A stretch of DNA of 64,000 nucleotides from Nematostella vectensis. Taxonomy: Eukaryota; Cnidaria; Anthozoa; Actiniaria; Edwardsiidae. The notes beneath the pieces were generated by a model. That model searched no databases. It was not told where the DNA came from and saw only the letters and a program-made list of their open reading frames with translations. The position numbers were made by a program, and so were the translations under genes. Shown here in pieces: positions 12,173 through 22,852 of the stretch. How positions within the stretch are numbered: the stretch's first letter is position 1; each line of letters opens with the position of its first letter. The DNA is taken from contig NC_064046.1 in NCBI RefSeq assembly GCF_932526225.1, positions 7,241,219-7,305,218 of the forward strand. Reading direction: 5' to 3'.

Positions 12173-13800
12173 GCTAGAAATGGCATATATGTGATCCAAT
12201 CCACTGGTGTATGTCACAGCACAAGTCTAAAAAGGTCTAGTTATTTTGATTAAAATCTAGGGATGGTTGATTAACCCATTGACTCCTGGCTATTTTTGAG
12301 CTGAATTTACAAAAAACAGACTGATAACAGATACCTCCCCCCCTATTCTGAGTTTTATACAGCCCGTCAAAGTCAAACACAGCTGCACCTAGTCAGCGGT
12401 ATCCAAGCTTTCCAACAGTGCTTTGCGGTCCCCATTTTTAATCCCTCGTCGTTGTGCTGAAGCCAGCACAAGTTGATGGTTGCTTGTATTTTTCATCAAA
12501 AATACAGCTATGAGCATATTAGGAGAGTGTCTCCGGACATCATGAAGTCTTTTGGGGCATAATTGTGTGCTTTGCTTATGGATATTTGCAAGCAAAGGTG
12601 GATTCCTGATGATTTTTTCTTGTTTTGCTTTGCCTGGATGAGAAAATAATTTTCTAATGAATCACCACAGCTCTCCTAAATGCTGTCTTTTCTGAAACCA
12701 AATTGATTCCAAAATTGTTTACACTGCTATTCTGGGTCTGTATGACCTGGAATTGATTTGTTTGGCTTCGGGGTTGAAAGACTTATAAAAAAACATCTGA
12801 CTTTGGGGAGAGGAGTGTTGACTGGCCCTCCCCTCGTGAATTTTTCCCTGGATCTCCCAGAATGCTTTTCAATCCGTAAAGGCATCTTCATGGTTTTACA
12901 AGCCTTCAAGAAGTGAACATTGTGTTTTGAGGCCATGGAAATGAACCTGGAGGATCAGAATAAAGGTATCTATTTGTGTCTTGAGCTGTGTTTGCTGATC
13001 TCTCTCCCTTGTGTTGTATTTTGAGCGTTTTATTGAGAGGGGTGATTCTGCTTTTCTTTCCTTGTTCGATTTGAAATTTGTCAAAGAACCTGTGCTATTA
13101 TTTGGCTTAAGAGTAGTTGCCAACACCTTGGTTGGGTGCATATCTTCAAGACCATTTATCCCTTAGACTGATGCCTGAGTATCTTCATCTTGTTGTGTTT
13201 AGTTTGCATTTATGAATTTTTTGGGTTGTGGGTACTTCCCAAAGCCGGTACAGGCCGGTTGAGGGGTCAATGTGTTTACCAACACACCCTAAAAAAATAT
13301 GCTTGCCTCACTGCCTGAGAACAATGCCTTTTTCGCAAGCTTAGGTGCATACAACAGTGTAAGCAAATTCTGCTTGATAGACAAACAAGCCTCCATTTAG
13401 TTATGGCTGATATTCTAACAGATAATTTTTTATGTTAAAACCATTGGGGAAACCAAAGGGAGCCCAAATTCTATAAAGTATTTGCCTTTATAAATTCAAA
13501 GCAGCAGTGTCAACCCACTTTTGATATTTGTCCTGTATATTCGCCGTCAAAGTAATCTTATCACAAAATCTTGCCTGAATCTGATGTTTTCTTGGGCATT
13601 TTTTTTTATAAAAAAGCTATGCATATCATCCCTATCAATGAGTCCAGTCATGTACAAGTAAAAAAAATTCTATTTTCTAGGTTAAAGATATTCACTTGCT
13701 AGAAATGGCATATATGTGGTCCAGTCCACTGGTGTATGTCACAGCACAAGTCTAAAAAGGCCTAGTTATTTTGATCAAAATCTAGGGGTGGTGGATTAAA
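12173..13800. repeat. Composite dispersed repeat with about 100-bp direct terminal copies
   Basis: A segment starting CTAGAAATGGCATATATGTG occurs at about 12173-12271 and again at 13699-13800, in the same orientation with few differences. Between them are blocks that recur elsewhere in the window: GATTTGAAATTTGT... (about 13067; also near 35461) and GGTACAGGCCGGT (about 13247; also near 37712). This may be a short element with LTR-like ends or a cluster of nested repeats. No coding sequence is recognised. Confidence 0.55.
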
Positions 13801-14431
13801 GTGCCCCTAGCATCAAATTCATGTAGTTTGTTTTTAATATTTACTTATCCTAAGATGAAGAATAGGTAAAGAGTCTTCATATGATATCAGAAACAATCTC
13901 GAAATTTCACCATGGGCAAAGACACAAGCGTTTAAAAACCGCTTTATAATTGCTTGTACTTGCATCAAGCTAAAATTTGCAAGAAATTTTCTAACCGAGT
14001 AGCTTATGAATTATTTCATTTGGAGAAGGCTTAAGATGTTCAGTTTAAAGTGCTATTCATTTTTATGTTTTTTTGCCGCTAAAATTTAAGGAAAAAATTG
14101 CTGTCGCTATGTCGCTATTTTTAATCAAGAAGTGAAAATAACGTTTTGCATTTCTTTTAGCGGAGCCCCATAGTCATAGAAAAGTGGTATAGCTATACAA
14201 AGTTTCCGTGGTCACGATGGGATACCTGAGGATTTTTCCCGTTTCGGTGCCTCGCTCTCTGATTGGTCGAAAGTTGAATGGCGCCAAAGTGGGAACGCGC
14301 GCATGCAAGCCAAAGCTTGTACAGTTTAATTTAGAAATTAAACGAGACTTAGAAATTAAACGAGACTTACCTGTAAGGTGAAGTTCGATTGTAATTCTAC
14401 AAGCCCCTCAACAGGTAGTTACATTACTGGG
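13801..14431. other. Intergenic, with a partial dispersed-repeat head
   Basis: Positions about 14157-14205 match the head of the dispersed family seen at 4477 and 29137 (AGCGGAGCCCCATAG then AAGTGGTATA). At 14336-14368 there is a short tandem duplication of TTAGAAATTAAACGAGACT. Nothing else is recognised. Confidence 0.55.
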
Positions 14432-14526
14432 ATTACTATATTAGCCTCGTGTGTTGTTCTCTAAACCCCTTTCTGCGCCGCAATACCCCTTAAGAACAAC
14501 ACACGAGGCTAATATAGTAATGTAAC
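14417..14526. repeat. Perfect long hairpin (29-bp arms)
   Basis: The arm at 14432-14460 (starting ATTACTATATTAGCCTCGTG) is exactly inverted at 14493-14521, with a 32-base loop. It overlaps the 3' edge of the ORF remnant at 14441-14803. Probably a foldback insertion, or one created by a nearby rearrangement. Confidence 0.85.
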
Positions 14527-14529
14527 TAG

Positions 14530-14803
14530 CTTTATTGATAAAACAGTCAAGACACAACTTCAAATTATATTTTATTTTCCCGAAGGACCACGAGGGACTG
14601 ATTCTAATCCTGGTCCGCCTGTGGTTAAGGTGAGGCTTTATGTCATCTCGTCGTAGCTGAGATAGCTCAAAACTGGGATGCCCTAGAATTGTCAGAGCAC
14701 CCGTCGAAAGAGTTAAAAAGTTTCCCAGCTCTGCGAGAAACTCTTTGTCAGCTTTGCTTATGTTGGTTTGAAGTTGGGAAAATTTGACATCCTTTCTTTT
14801 CAC
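14530..14803 (-). pseudogene. Fragment of a transposon-associated ORF
   Basis: The minus-strand product has KADKEFLAELGN, then LTLSTGALTILGHPSFEL and RRDDIKPHL. This kind of segment (helical, ending with an LRR/RRxxIKPxL motif) is familiar from long uncharacterised ORFs that accompany retroelements in anthozoan genomes; I know it only by resemblance. The reading frame then degenerates into the hairpin. It lies just beyond the 3' LTR of the gypsy element and could be part of an older insertion. Confidence 0.45.
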
Positions 14804-14848
14804 TTGTCGTGTTAATTTCCCCCAGATTTCTTCGTTTACTTTGGGGAC

Positions 14849-15054
14849 TGTAACGAAAAGCTATTTAGAGTTTCTATAGGTTTTATTGCGGATTCGTGGT
14901 CGATTCTTTTGTCTTATTTATGCTCCGTCTCTTTTACAAACTGACCCCGGTGTCATATATCAATATTGTGATATCCGGGGCACGTGGGGGAGCAGTGACT
15001 CGTTGCTTAACAAATAATAACAAATCACTAACTGAACATAACAATATTGTTACA
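14849..15054 (-). repeat. 3' LTR of the gypsy element
   Basis: 206 bp with TG...CA termini, forming the short inverted repeat TGTAAC/GTTACA. It matches the copy at 17828-17976 over about 130 bp with a handful of substitutions. Confidence 0.9.
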
Positions 15055-15124
15055 TCTTTCCTTTTCCTTAATGTTTATGTAGGAAAGTCATGTACGTGTT
15101 AAAAGGACCCGGTGCAGACCAGGT

Positions 15125-16560
15125 TCACTTTGCTGTATATTCCTGTAGCCAAACCGGGGGTCTAACAGTACGCTTGGATCTCCTTGGTTCATTCGGTGCC
15201 GGAACCAGACCATTAGGCTGGGTAGCAATGGGGTCCTCTTCCTCGTCATCTGCCACAGGTGCTTGGGCTGGGATGGTTTCCATGGTTGGCGCCTCAGTCG
15301 TGCCTGTACCTATCACTTGCCGCCGGTTTCTCCGGTAGGTACCATCTCCCACTTTCCCCTCGTAGCTCCCCGGCCCAGCTTGCCCTACACATGTGCCTGC
15401 ACTCCAGGTCTTCTCCCCTTGGAGTCTCTTGCTCACCGATTCTCCAACTCCGATTGGAGGTAGAGGCCTAGCACGCTGGTCATAGTAGTGTCGCTGTTCT
15501 TCCTTAGCCCCAATCAGCCGACGAGTCTCTTCTTCTGTCGAATGCCGCGGCTGCAGGAGCGAGCCCGCCACTGGAAGGAGAGTCTTGCATCGACGGCCCA
15601 TCAGCCTTTGCGCCGGGCTGGTTCCAATTCCTGCTGTCGGAGTGTTTCGCCAGTCACGAAGAGCCTGGATCTCTTACACCCCAGATGCTTTGCACTTCTT
15701 AAAGAGTCGCTTGACTGTCTGTACGGCATTCTCCGCCTTACCATTGGATTGAGCATATGTCGGGGATGAGGTCTTATGCTCAAACGCCCATGTCTTCGCG
15801 AATACCGCAAACTCAGCTGCACTGAACTGAGGCCCATTATCTGTGACTAGACATTCGGGAATTCCAAATCGTGCGAAGATAGCTTTCAACTCTTTGATTA
15901 CTGCCCTTGAAGTTACTGCGCCAATGCGAGCCACCTCGATGTAATTGCTGTAGTAGTCACTGACCACTAACAGCACTCGTCCGTCCAAACTACACAGGTC
16001 AGCCGCAACCTTAGACCATGGCCGCGCAACGAACTCGTGCGGCCTCATCGGCTCTTTTGCTTGACTCTTGCTATGCGTTAGGCAGATATCGCATTTAGCC
16101 ACGTACTCTTTGATCTCGGTGACCATCCGAGGCCAATACAGGGTGTCCCTGGCCCTGCGTATGCAACCATCTATGCCAATATGCGAGGCATGTGTTTTCT
16201 CGATCAGTTCTCTCCTTAAGACCGTAGGCACCACCAGCTGTTGCCCTTTGAAGATCAGCTCATCTTGAAGGGCTAGCTCATGCCTTACATCAAAGTACGC
16301 ATGAACACATTCCGGGGCATCTCATCTCAGCCACCCGCGAAGGATGACTTCTCTTAGGACATGCTGCACCAGATCATCAGCCGCTGCATGTTTCAGTTGC
16401 TGCCATCGCGCCGCCGTGACTGCAAGTCCCGCTCTCTGATCGACCTCTTCTAGCTCACTTGTAAATTCGCATGCGTTAACCTCTGGAAGATATGCGCGGC
16501 TTAGGGTGTCAGCGAGAAACATGTCTTTCCCTCGTTTATACTTGTAGGCTGTATTTCCGC
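15125..16560 (-). pseudogene. RNase H end and integrase of the gypsy element
   Basis: Reading right to left: the end of the RNase H/tether region with KRGKDMFLADTLSRA; an in-frame TGA (16322-16324); an integrase with HHCC-type zinc finger (H...H around THASHIG, C..C in CDICLTH); and a catalytic core with Asp in AADLCSLDG, Asp in VTDNGPQF and Glu in SNGKAENAV, the D,D,E triad. An in-frame TAA (15674-15676) interrupts the reading just before LRDWRNTPTAGIGTSPAQR. The frame then runs open to the end at 15125 through a basic, Pro-rich C-terminus. Only two stops separate this from an open frame, so the copy is not very old. Confidence 0.88.
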
Positions 16561-16680
16561 AAGCGCATAAGCATACGTTGCAGTCGCTGTGGCGCGGACG
16601 CTAGAGGCTTCACGAATATGGGTTCCAGGGGCTTGTGGTCGGTCTCGACGTTGACATTGTGCCGCCCATAAACGTAGGCG

Positions 16681-17403
16681 TCAAACTAATCGCACGCAAA
16701 GACAATTGCTAGTAGCTCTTTCTCGATCTGTGCATATCGGGTCTCCACTGAGGTTAAGGCTCGGGAGGCATATGCGACCGCCTGGCCCGTTTTGCATCAG
16801 CGTTGCCCCTAAACCTGTCTGAGATGCGTTGCAAAGAAGAGTAACCTCGTCCTCCAAGCTGTAGTATCGCAATACTGGTGTCCTCGTGATGGCTACCTTT
16901 AGATTCTCCATCGTGGTCTGCTGAGGGCTATCCCACACCCAGTCAGCCTCTTTCTGTGTCAAGTCCCTCAAGGGCTTCGTCAGGTCTGACAGGTGCGGGA
17001 GGAACTTGGCTAGATATTCTGCTAGACCCAACAGTCGCTTTACAGCTGCCTTGTCGGTAATGGTAGGCATCTCTGTGATTGCTCTGACTTTGTCGGGATC
17101 TACTCTTAGACCTTTGTCCGACGCGACATGCCCTATGAACAGCACTTCCCGTTTCCCAACTTTATCTTGTCCGGATTCAACCGGACGTTTTGCTCGTCAC
17201 ATCGGTGCAGGAATGCTGTCAGGTTCCTGTCATGTTCGCGTGACGCTTCCTCGAAGCTGTCTCCATACCCTACGGCTATGAAATCATCTGCCACCACCTC
17301 GATTCCTGTCAGGCCCTCTACCAACTCGTGCATTTTGCGCTGGAATACCTCGGGTGCCGAGGAAATTCCAAACGGCATCCGCTTCCACCGGTAGCGCCCG
17401 AAA
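16681..17403 (-). pseudogene. Reverse transcriptase/RNase H remnant of the gypsy element
   Basis: RT begins at PFGRYRWKRMPFGISSAPEV, with the metal-binding box as VADDFIAVG. After a frameshift around 17140 the thumb/connection continues (FIGHVASDKGLRVDPDKV, LGLAEYLAKFLPHLSDL), then the start of RNase H (LLCNASQTGLGATL). The normal Asp of the RNase H DAS motif appears here as Asn. Frame breaks follow toward 16681. Confidence 0.85.
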
Positions 17404-17805
17404 GGGGTCGAATTCGAAACCGTCTGAGAGTTTCCTGAGAGCGGTTTTGTACTGATTGTACGACTCTCTGGGCTCTTGTACCCGCTGATTGAACCGATAA
17501 CGCTCGAACGGGACATTTCGTCTTGGTTCGCAATATTCGCCAAATTTCTTCAAGACCGGCTCGATTTTATTCTTGTTGTCGCCATCCCAGTTGAAGGTGG
17601 AGTACACATCCCGTGCCTCCTCTCCGGTGACTGTGAGCAGCGTTGCTACTTGTACGGCCTCTGATTTATAGCTTAATTCCGTCGCCAGCGAATAGCTCCT
17701 CCATGCAAGCAAGAATTTTTCCCACCTGTCTGATGCCTGTGCGTCGTGGATTTCTAGCGGACCCGGCGGTGGGAGTCCAAAAAACGAGGCCATTATGTAG
17801 CGCAA
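17400..17805 (-). pseudogene. Gag (capsid) remnant of the gypsy element
   Basis: The likely start is the Met at 17793 (MASFFGLPPP). A gag-like capsid segment follows (RWEKFLLAWRSYSLATEL, later ESYNQYKTALRKL). The frame then crosses a deletion junction near 17403, after which the DNA is RT sequence read in another frame. No zinc knuckle or protease remains. Confidence 0.8.
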
Positions 17806-17827
17806 GTACGTTCACCGGCTGCCACCA

Positions 17828-17976
17828 TGTAACGAAAATATTCGTGGTCGATTCGTTTGTCTTATTTATGCTACGTCTATTTTACAAACTGACCCCGGTG
17901 TCATATATCAATACTGTGATATCCGGGGCACGTGGGGGAGCAGTGACTCATTGCATAACAAATTATAACAAATCAT
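17828..17976 (-). repeat. 5' LTR of the gypsy element, truncated
   Basis: Starts TGTAACGAAAA like its partner, lacks about 30 bases of the partner's first third, and ends inside AACAAATCA, where a 47-53 bp tandem repeat begins. Confidence 0.88.
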
Positions 17977-18342
17977 GGTAAGACTTTCTAGTCTGGGAAT
18001 ACTAACCGTGAGAAAGAAGGCGGACTAATGGTACGAAGTCTGGGAATACTAACCGTGAGAAAGAACGCTGACTAATGGTAAGACTTTCTAGTCTGGGAAT
18101 ACTAACCGTAAGAAAGAAGGCGGACTAATGGTAAGAAGTCTGGGAATACTAACCGTGAAAAAGAAGGCGGACTAATGGTAAGACTTTCTATACTGGGAAC
18201 AGTAACCTTGAGAAAGAAGGCTGACTAATGGTAAGACTTTCTAGTCTGGGAATACTAACCGTGAGAAAGAAGGCGGACTAATGGTAAGACTTTCTAGTCT
18301 GGGAATACTAACCGTGAGAAAGAAGGCTGACCAATGGTATTT
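17975..18342. repeat. 47-53 bp tandem repeat at the truncated LTR edge
   Basis: Seven to eight copies of a unit TGGTAAGACTTTCTAGTCTG...GGCGGACTAA. Some copies lack the six bases TTTCTA. The array starts exactly where the 5' LTR is cut off, so the expansion may have been seeded by the junction. Confidence 0.88.
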
Positions 18343-18540
18343 TTTTTCATTGATTTTTGCGCTTTTTAGCGAATTTATGCTATATTTCTATTTAAGTCAT
18401 TACAAAAGTCAGTGCAATACATTTAAAAAGCGATCCTTTAGAGGCAAAGACTCATTCCAGTTATAGTCTCTACTTCACTTCAGATACCTACTCTCAAAAT
18501 CATTCAGTGCTATTTGCAAAAATTTATGCTATGAGTTCGT

Positions 18541-18612
18541 AGATTGACTGTACCCTGGGTACCTTCTCGCCGCGAAGCTCGGAGCCTCTGGTGCCCAGGG
18601 TAAGATTGACTG
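18541..18612. mobile_element. 52-bp palindromic insertion with 10-bp direct repeats
   Basis: TACCCTGGGTACC (18551-18563) and the near-inverse GGTGCCCAGGGTA (18590-18602) enclose a short core. AGATTGACTG flanks both sides (18541-18550 and 18603-18612), which looks like a target-site duplication. It is a very small element without coding capacity. Confidence 0.7.
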
Positions 18613-19733
18613 CAGAGTGACTTCTAAAATTATATGCGAATGCTGTCGGCGGTGTAGACCACCCAAGTGGAAGTCACGCTTAGATCACGCGCTTGGTAGT
18701 CACGCAGTTGTTGCCTAATTAAGTAGGATCTGAAAACGCGTGTTTCGTAAATAGAATCAGGCCTGTACCCAGGGGGGGAGGGGTGCAGGGGGTGCGAAGG
18801 CATCCCCCCCACAACGGCCGAAGGACCACTTTCGGTTCCCAATGGACGTGTTATTTGTAGACAAAACTAGAATGCATAAGCTAGATCACTCTACTGGTAC
18901 GTAGCTAAATCCGACAATCGTCCGTCAAGGTACTGCAGGGGCATACATAAATCCCTTTTTGTTCTCCCGGGTTTGGTCAGATTTTTATCAGAGAACTCAT
19001 TCCCTCTCCCTCCCCCGGAAAATTAGGTCCACTTTAACGGATTTTGCACCCCCACCCCCCACCCCCAAGAAAAATCCTGGGAACGGGCCTGAGAATTCTT
19101 ACTACGAGGAACCGGACAATCAAAGAAGAACTGCACTGGAATTGACAGGGATCTATGCAGAATCATCCGAAAGAAGGGGAATTATTTCTTATTCAACAAA
19201 ATTCATAGAGACTCGTATGATTTTTGGACCAGGTTGTAATCAGTTCCTTGTGACTGGAAGTAGTAACTGTTTATTAATTATAACTCATTTCTAGGAACCA
19301 GTTACTACTTCCGGTCGCGAGTAGGAGGAAATCAGATGCTGATATTTCGGGACTGAACACAACAAGGTGTTACCGTTATTCACTCGACACAATTACATCC
19401 TACTTACTGCGTCCCTTGTCTAAGATACCTTTTTATCGTGTGTACACGTGTGTAGTCGGCATTTTTGTTACAATTTTAAACATGTGGGCCAAGGGATTTT
19501 TCAAGCAAGCATAAATAGGTCTTCTTGATTGAGAGAAGAAGATGTTTAAAGCCTTTTTAATTACATATTAGTAATAATTAGTGATGTATACGTTTGTTTG
19601 TCCGTTTATTTTTATTTTTTATTTATTCTTGATATTTTTTGTTTCGTTTTTTTTTTTAGGGTGGGGCTGTCATTATTTTGAGTACTATGCCCAAAATATT
19701 TCCTTTACTTTTCTCTGCCTTACGGGCGGACAA
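18613..19733. other. Intergenic, no gene recognised
   Basis: Holds C-rich segments (near 18775-18800 and 19045-19070). An inverted repeat, GGAAGTAGTAACTG and its inverse, lies at about 19257-19312. No supported gene. Confidence 0.55.
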
Positions 19734-20434
19734 GTGCTGGATCGGGGCTAATTTTGTCAAGTGCTGGATCGGGGCTAATTTTGACAAGTGCTGGATCGGG
19801 GCTAATTTTGTCAATTGCTGGATCGGGGCTAATTTTGTCAAGTGCTGGATCGGGGCTAATTTTGTCAAGTGCTGGATCGGGGCTAATTTTGTCAAGTGCT
19901 GGATCGGGGCTAATTTTGTCAAGTGCTGGATCGGGGCTAATTTTGTCAAGTGCTGGATCGGGGCTAATTTTTTCCATTGCTGGATCGGGGCTAATTTTGT
20001 CAATTGCTGGATCGGGGCTAATTTTGTCAAGTGCTGGATCGGGGCTAATTTTGTCAAGTGCTGGATCGGGGCTAATTTTGTCAAGTGCTGGATCGGGGCT
20101 AATTTTGACAAGTGCTGGATCGGGGCTAATTTTGTCAAGTGCTGGATCGAGGCTAATTTTGTCAAGTGCTGGATCGGGGCTAATTTTGTCAAGTGCTGGA
20201 TCGGGGCTAATTTTGTCAAGTGCTGGATCGGGGCTAATTTTGTCAAGTGCTGGATCGGGGCTAATTTTGTCAATTGCTGGATCGGGGCTAATTTTGTCAA
20301 TTGCTGGATCGGGGCTAATTTTGTCAAGTGCTGGATCGGGGCTAATTTTGTCAAGTGCTGGATCGGGGCTAATTTTGTCAAGTGCTGGATCGGGGCTAAT
20401 TTTGACAAGTGCTGGATCGGGGCTAATTTTGTCT
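19734..20434. repeat. 27-bp minisatellite, 26 copies
   Basis: The unit is GCTGGATCGGGGCTAATTTTGTCAAGT, with G/T and A/T variants at a few sites. Since 27 is divisible by three, several frames on both strands are open across the whole array (nine-residue periods such as KCWIGANFV). I do not regard these as genes: no start or context favours one frame over another. Confidence 0.95.
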
Positions 20435-21629
20435 AGGCTGGAAAAAGCAATGTTTTCCCGCTCAAATGGCGAAAATTTTTTTTAAGTGCCACATGAATTT
20501 GAATTTTTATCCGGAACAACAGAAATTTCTGCAAGTTATCGACAATGGAGAAGTGGAAATGGGGGATAGAGCAAATCAAATTATTAGCCGGTCATCGGCT
20601 GCCATTTAACTTTTTGGATGAAGAAACGCAACGGTCCATAGAAACATTTTAAAGATAAGCCCAACTTGTCGCATGCCCGGGGGTGTGTCGGCGGCAAGAT
20701 AAGTTCAAAGAGAAAGTGAGCTGTCAATTAATCATGTCTCACACAAACATCTTAACATTGGCCGTAACTAGGCAGGTTTTCGAACAATGGAATTGTTCAA
20801 CACACATATTCAACACAAATTGGGGATGTATTTTTGTGTATTTTATTAAGAAATCGCTGGACAAAGAATCCTAATTTCCGTGATTGCAGCTTCTCTTTGC
20901 CTTATGATAAGTGGAAACCGTTCCCGATACCCCCTTTTACCTAGGGATTGTCATTCGTATGGTTCTTGAGTTTTCTAGTTGCTTCTTTTCTCCGTGAGAG
21001 ATGCCACACACTTTTTTCTTAGCGTATAGATATATGATCAGAAACATTAATTTTTTTTTAAAGTTTTGAAAACATTGTGGAGTGTGTGTGTGTGGGGGGG
21101 GCGAAGTAAAGTTAAATGTTTATACTTATAAAGTTGAATCTGAATACTTGTTTTAAAGTAAAGTTAAATCTGAATACTTGTTTTAAAGTAAAGTTAAATC
21201 TGTATACTTGTACTCGTATACAGATCACATATACACTGCAATTTGGTTATAGTCTTTTGTCATTCTGGAATCTGAAACTTTTTTGGGATGATGTAGTGCG
21301 CGCGCAAATTTCCATTGAAGATCAAAGCTATTCGCGCAAGGAGCTAAACCAAAGGCGGCCCAAGCTTTACGTCTCTTTAACAATAATAATAACACTATGT
21401 TTGGCGCGAAGGCCAAAGAAATGGACCAACCAGAGTAGACTTTTGGGAGAGTGGTGCTCTCCTTCGGAGTTACTTCCTATTACGTCATTTATAAATAACT
21501 TTAAATGTTGAAAATTCGATATACTTGTCACATGGTACTAACCGCTGACCAGCAATGAACCGCGCTGTTCCCACTCCATGCTAATTCGTTCCCAGGCCTT
21601 CACTGACGAGTGTAGAATTGTTTGTTAAT
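20435..21629. other. Intergenic, with small repeats
   Basis: Contains about 3.5 copies of a 30-bp unit (TTAAATCTGAATACTTGTTT) at about 21108-21212, a short GT/G run near 21083-21102, and a CG-rich patch at 21296-21310. No gene recognised. Confidence 0.55.
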
Positions 21630-21900
21630 ACTTAGATACCAGGGTGGACTTTGACCTTGTCAGGGAGTATGGCTTGCTGACAAAGGTCTTTGCTATGCTG
21701 GACTCGTACCTTCTAAGACTTAGCCTTACTCACTAGCGATGAAGTTTGACCTTGATAAGTACACTATGTCTTGCAGATACAAGTCCGTGCTATGTGTTAT
21801 GTGCCATGTGCTATACTCGTAACTTCTAAAACTTAGAAACCAGGGAGAGACTTAGAGCGTGATCTATTACTATGTCTTGCCGATACCAGCCTGTGTAACG
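21630..21900. repeat. Degenerate repeats spanning the GPCR stop codon
   Basis: On the minus strand, CTAAGTTTTAGAAGTTACGAGT after the GPCR stop is echoed by GGCTAAGTCTTAGAAGGTACGAGT about 105 bases on. CACCCTGGTATCTAAG then recalls CTCCCTGGTTTCTAAG at the stop itself. At least two diverged copies of the gene's end lie downstream of it. Confidence 0.5.
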
Positions 21901-22852
21901 CTTGTTGTTCCCCGGATGTATTCGTATGATCATATTCCGCTACTCCCCCAACACACCACCATGACAAGTGTCTCATCTGTCTCCGAGCGCTAATAAAATC
22001 GCGCTTGAAAAATGCATAAATTACAGGATCTACTATGCTATTTGCAAGAAGTGTATAAAATGAGGCGTAGATAAGTTCTGTCGTAATAATTTTAGCAGCT
22101 CCAAAGACCTCACAAATGTTGATGTAAATAATAGGCCCCCAGCATAGCAAGAACATGGCAAATACAAGCGCGAAGACGCGCGCCGCCTTCTCCTCCCGTC
22201 CGACACGGTTCCCTGTTTTGTTCCCTGCACTTGCTCGTTTACGGTTTCGATGAACGTGATGTCTTACGACACAGAGTAGTCGCACATATACCCATATCAT
22301 CACTATACACGGAATCAAAATGAACACCACTACCAGGGAGATCTTGTAAACTTCGTGATAAACACTTTGCACGTTGGTATTCCACGCCAGCGGTAACAAC
22401 GCAAGAACCAGCGGTAACATCCAAGCGGTTCCAATAATCACCGATACCTTACGTCGGCTCATTAGCATGCGATATCCAAAGGGCTTAGTCAGGGCGATGT
22501 AGCGCTCGTAGGTAACGGCTGCGAGACTGAATATAGACGCTAGTAACATGAATGCAATTAAGTAGCCTGATATGATCGTCTTGGCATAATGATCGATTAT
22601 GTAAACTGGTACGAATACTACCGAGACCAAAAGATCCGCCATGCTTAGACTGACTACAAAACAGTTCGTCACAGTGCGTAGTTTCTTTACCTTGTACACC
22701 GCCAAACATACCATTAAATTAAAAGTCGCTGAAATAAGTCCTAGCGCGGCCCATGAGCTCGCCATGGCGATGAGCGGTATGCCCTTCTCTCGGGGCGTTT
22801 GCGGGGAGAGAAGGACTCCCAACGAGCCGTTATTAGTTGTGTTATTCGCCAT
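21833..22852 (-). CDS. Class A (rhodopsin-like) G protein-coupled receptor, orphan
   Basis: A single-exon 339-residue seven-helix receptor at the plasma membrane; the ligand is unknown. The N-terminus has three N-glycosylation sequons (residues 3-10). Approximate helices: 27-52 with Asn45 as the TM1 anchor; 62-85 with SLSMADLL; 94-118 ending in ERY (the DRY motif); 135-156; 168-193; 224-247 with CWGP; 258-281 with NSIVDPVIY (NPxxY as DPxxY). The usual Cys at the top of TM3 is absent and the second extracellular loop has no Cys, so the conserved disulfide is missing. That is shared with melanocortin, cannabinoid and lysophospholipid receptors of the MECA group. A Cys-containing tail (SWWCVGG) could be palmitoylated. 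The start at 22852 (MANNTTNNGS) is the only Met before TM1 that keeps the sequons. Intronless receptors of this kind are numerous in cnidarians. Confidence 0.9.
   Translation of the reverse strand: MANNTTNNGSLGVLLSPQTPREKGIPLIAMASSWAALGLISATFNLMVCLAVYKVKKLRTVTNCFVVSLSMADLLVSVVFVPVYIIDHYAKTIISGYLIAFMLLASIFSLAAVTYERYIALTKPFGYRMLMSRRKVSVIIGTAWMLPLVLALLPLAWNTNVQSVYHEVYKISLVVVFILIPCIVMIWVYVRLLCVVRHHVHRNRKRASAGNKTGNRVGREEKAARVFALVFAMFLLCWGPIIYINICEVFGAAKIITTELIYASFYTLLANSIVDPVIYAFFKRDFISARRQMRHLSWWCVGGVAEYDHTNTSGEQQALHRLVSARHSNRSRSKSLPGF

Larger units (their letters stand above)
14849..17976 (-). mobile_element. Ty3/gypsy LTR retrotransposon, internally deleted
   Basis: The element runs right to left. 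The 3' LTR is 14849-15054 (TGTAAC...GTTACA, 206 bp). The 5' LTR starts at 17828 and is cut short at about 17976. It also lacks an internal stretch near its TGTAACGAAAA edge that the 3' LTR retains. Just inside the 3' LTR there is a purine tract on the minus strand (AAGGAAAAGGAAAGA, complement of 15055-15069). Inside the 5' LTR the minus strand reads TGGTGGCAGCCGGTG, a plausible tRNA primer site. Gag, part of RT, RNase H and integrase follow in the Ty3/gypsy order. Gag C-terminus, protease and the N-terminal RT are missing through a deletion near 17403. The copy is dead: it has internal stops, frameshifts and a truncated LTR. Confidence 0.93.

Noticed and set aside
19656..20485. Four overlapping long ORFs on both strands
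   Set aside because: All come from the 27-bp minisatellite.
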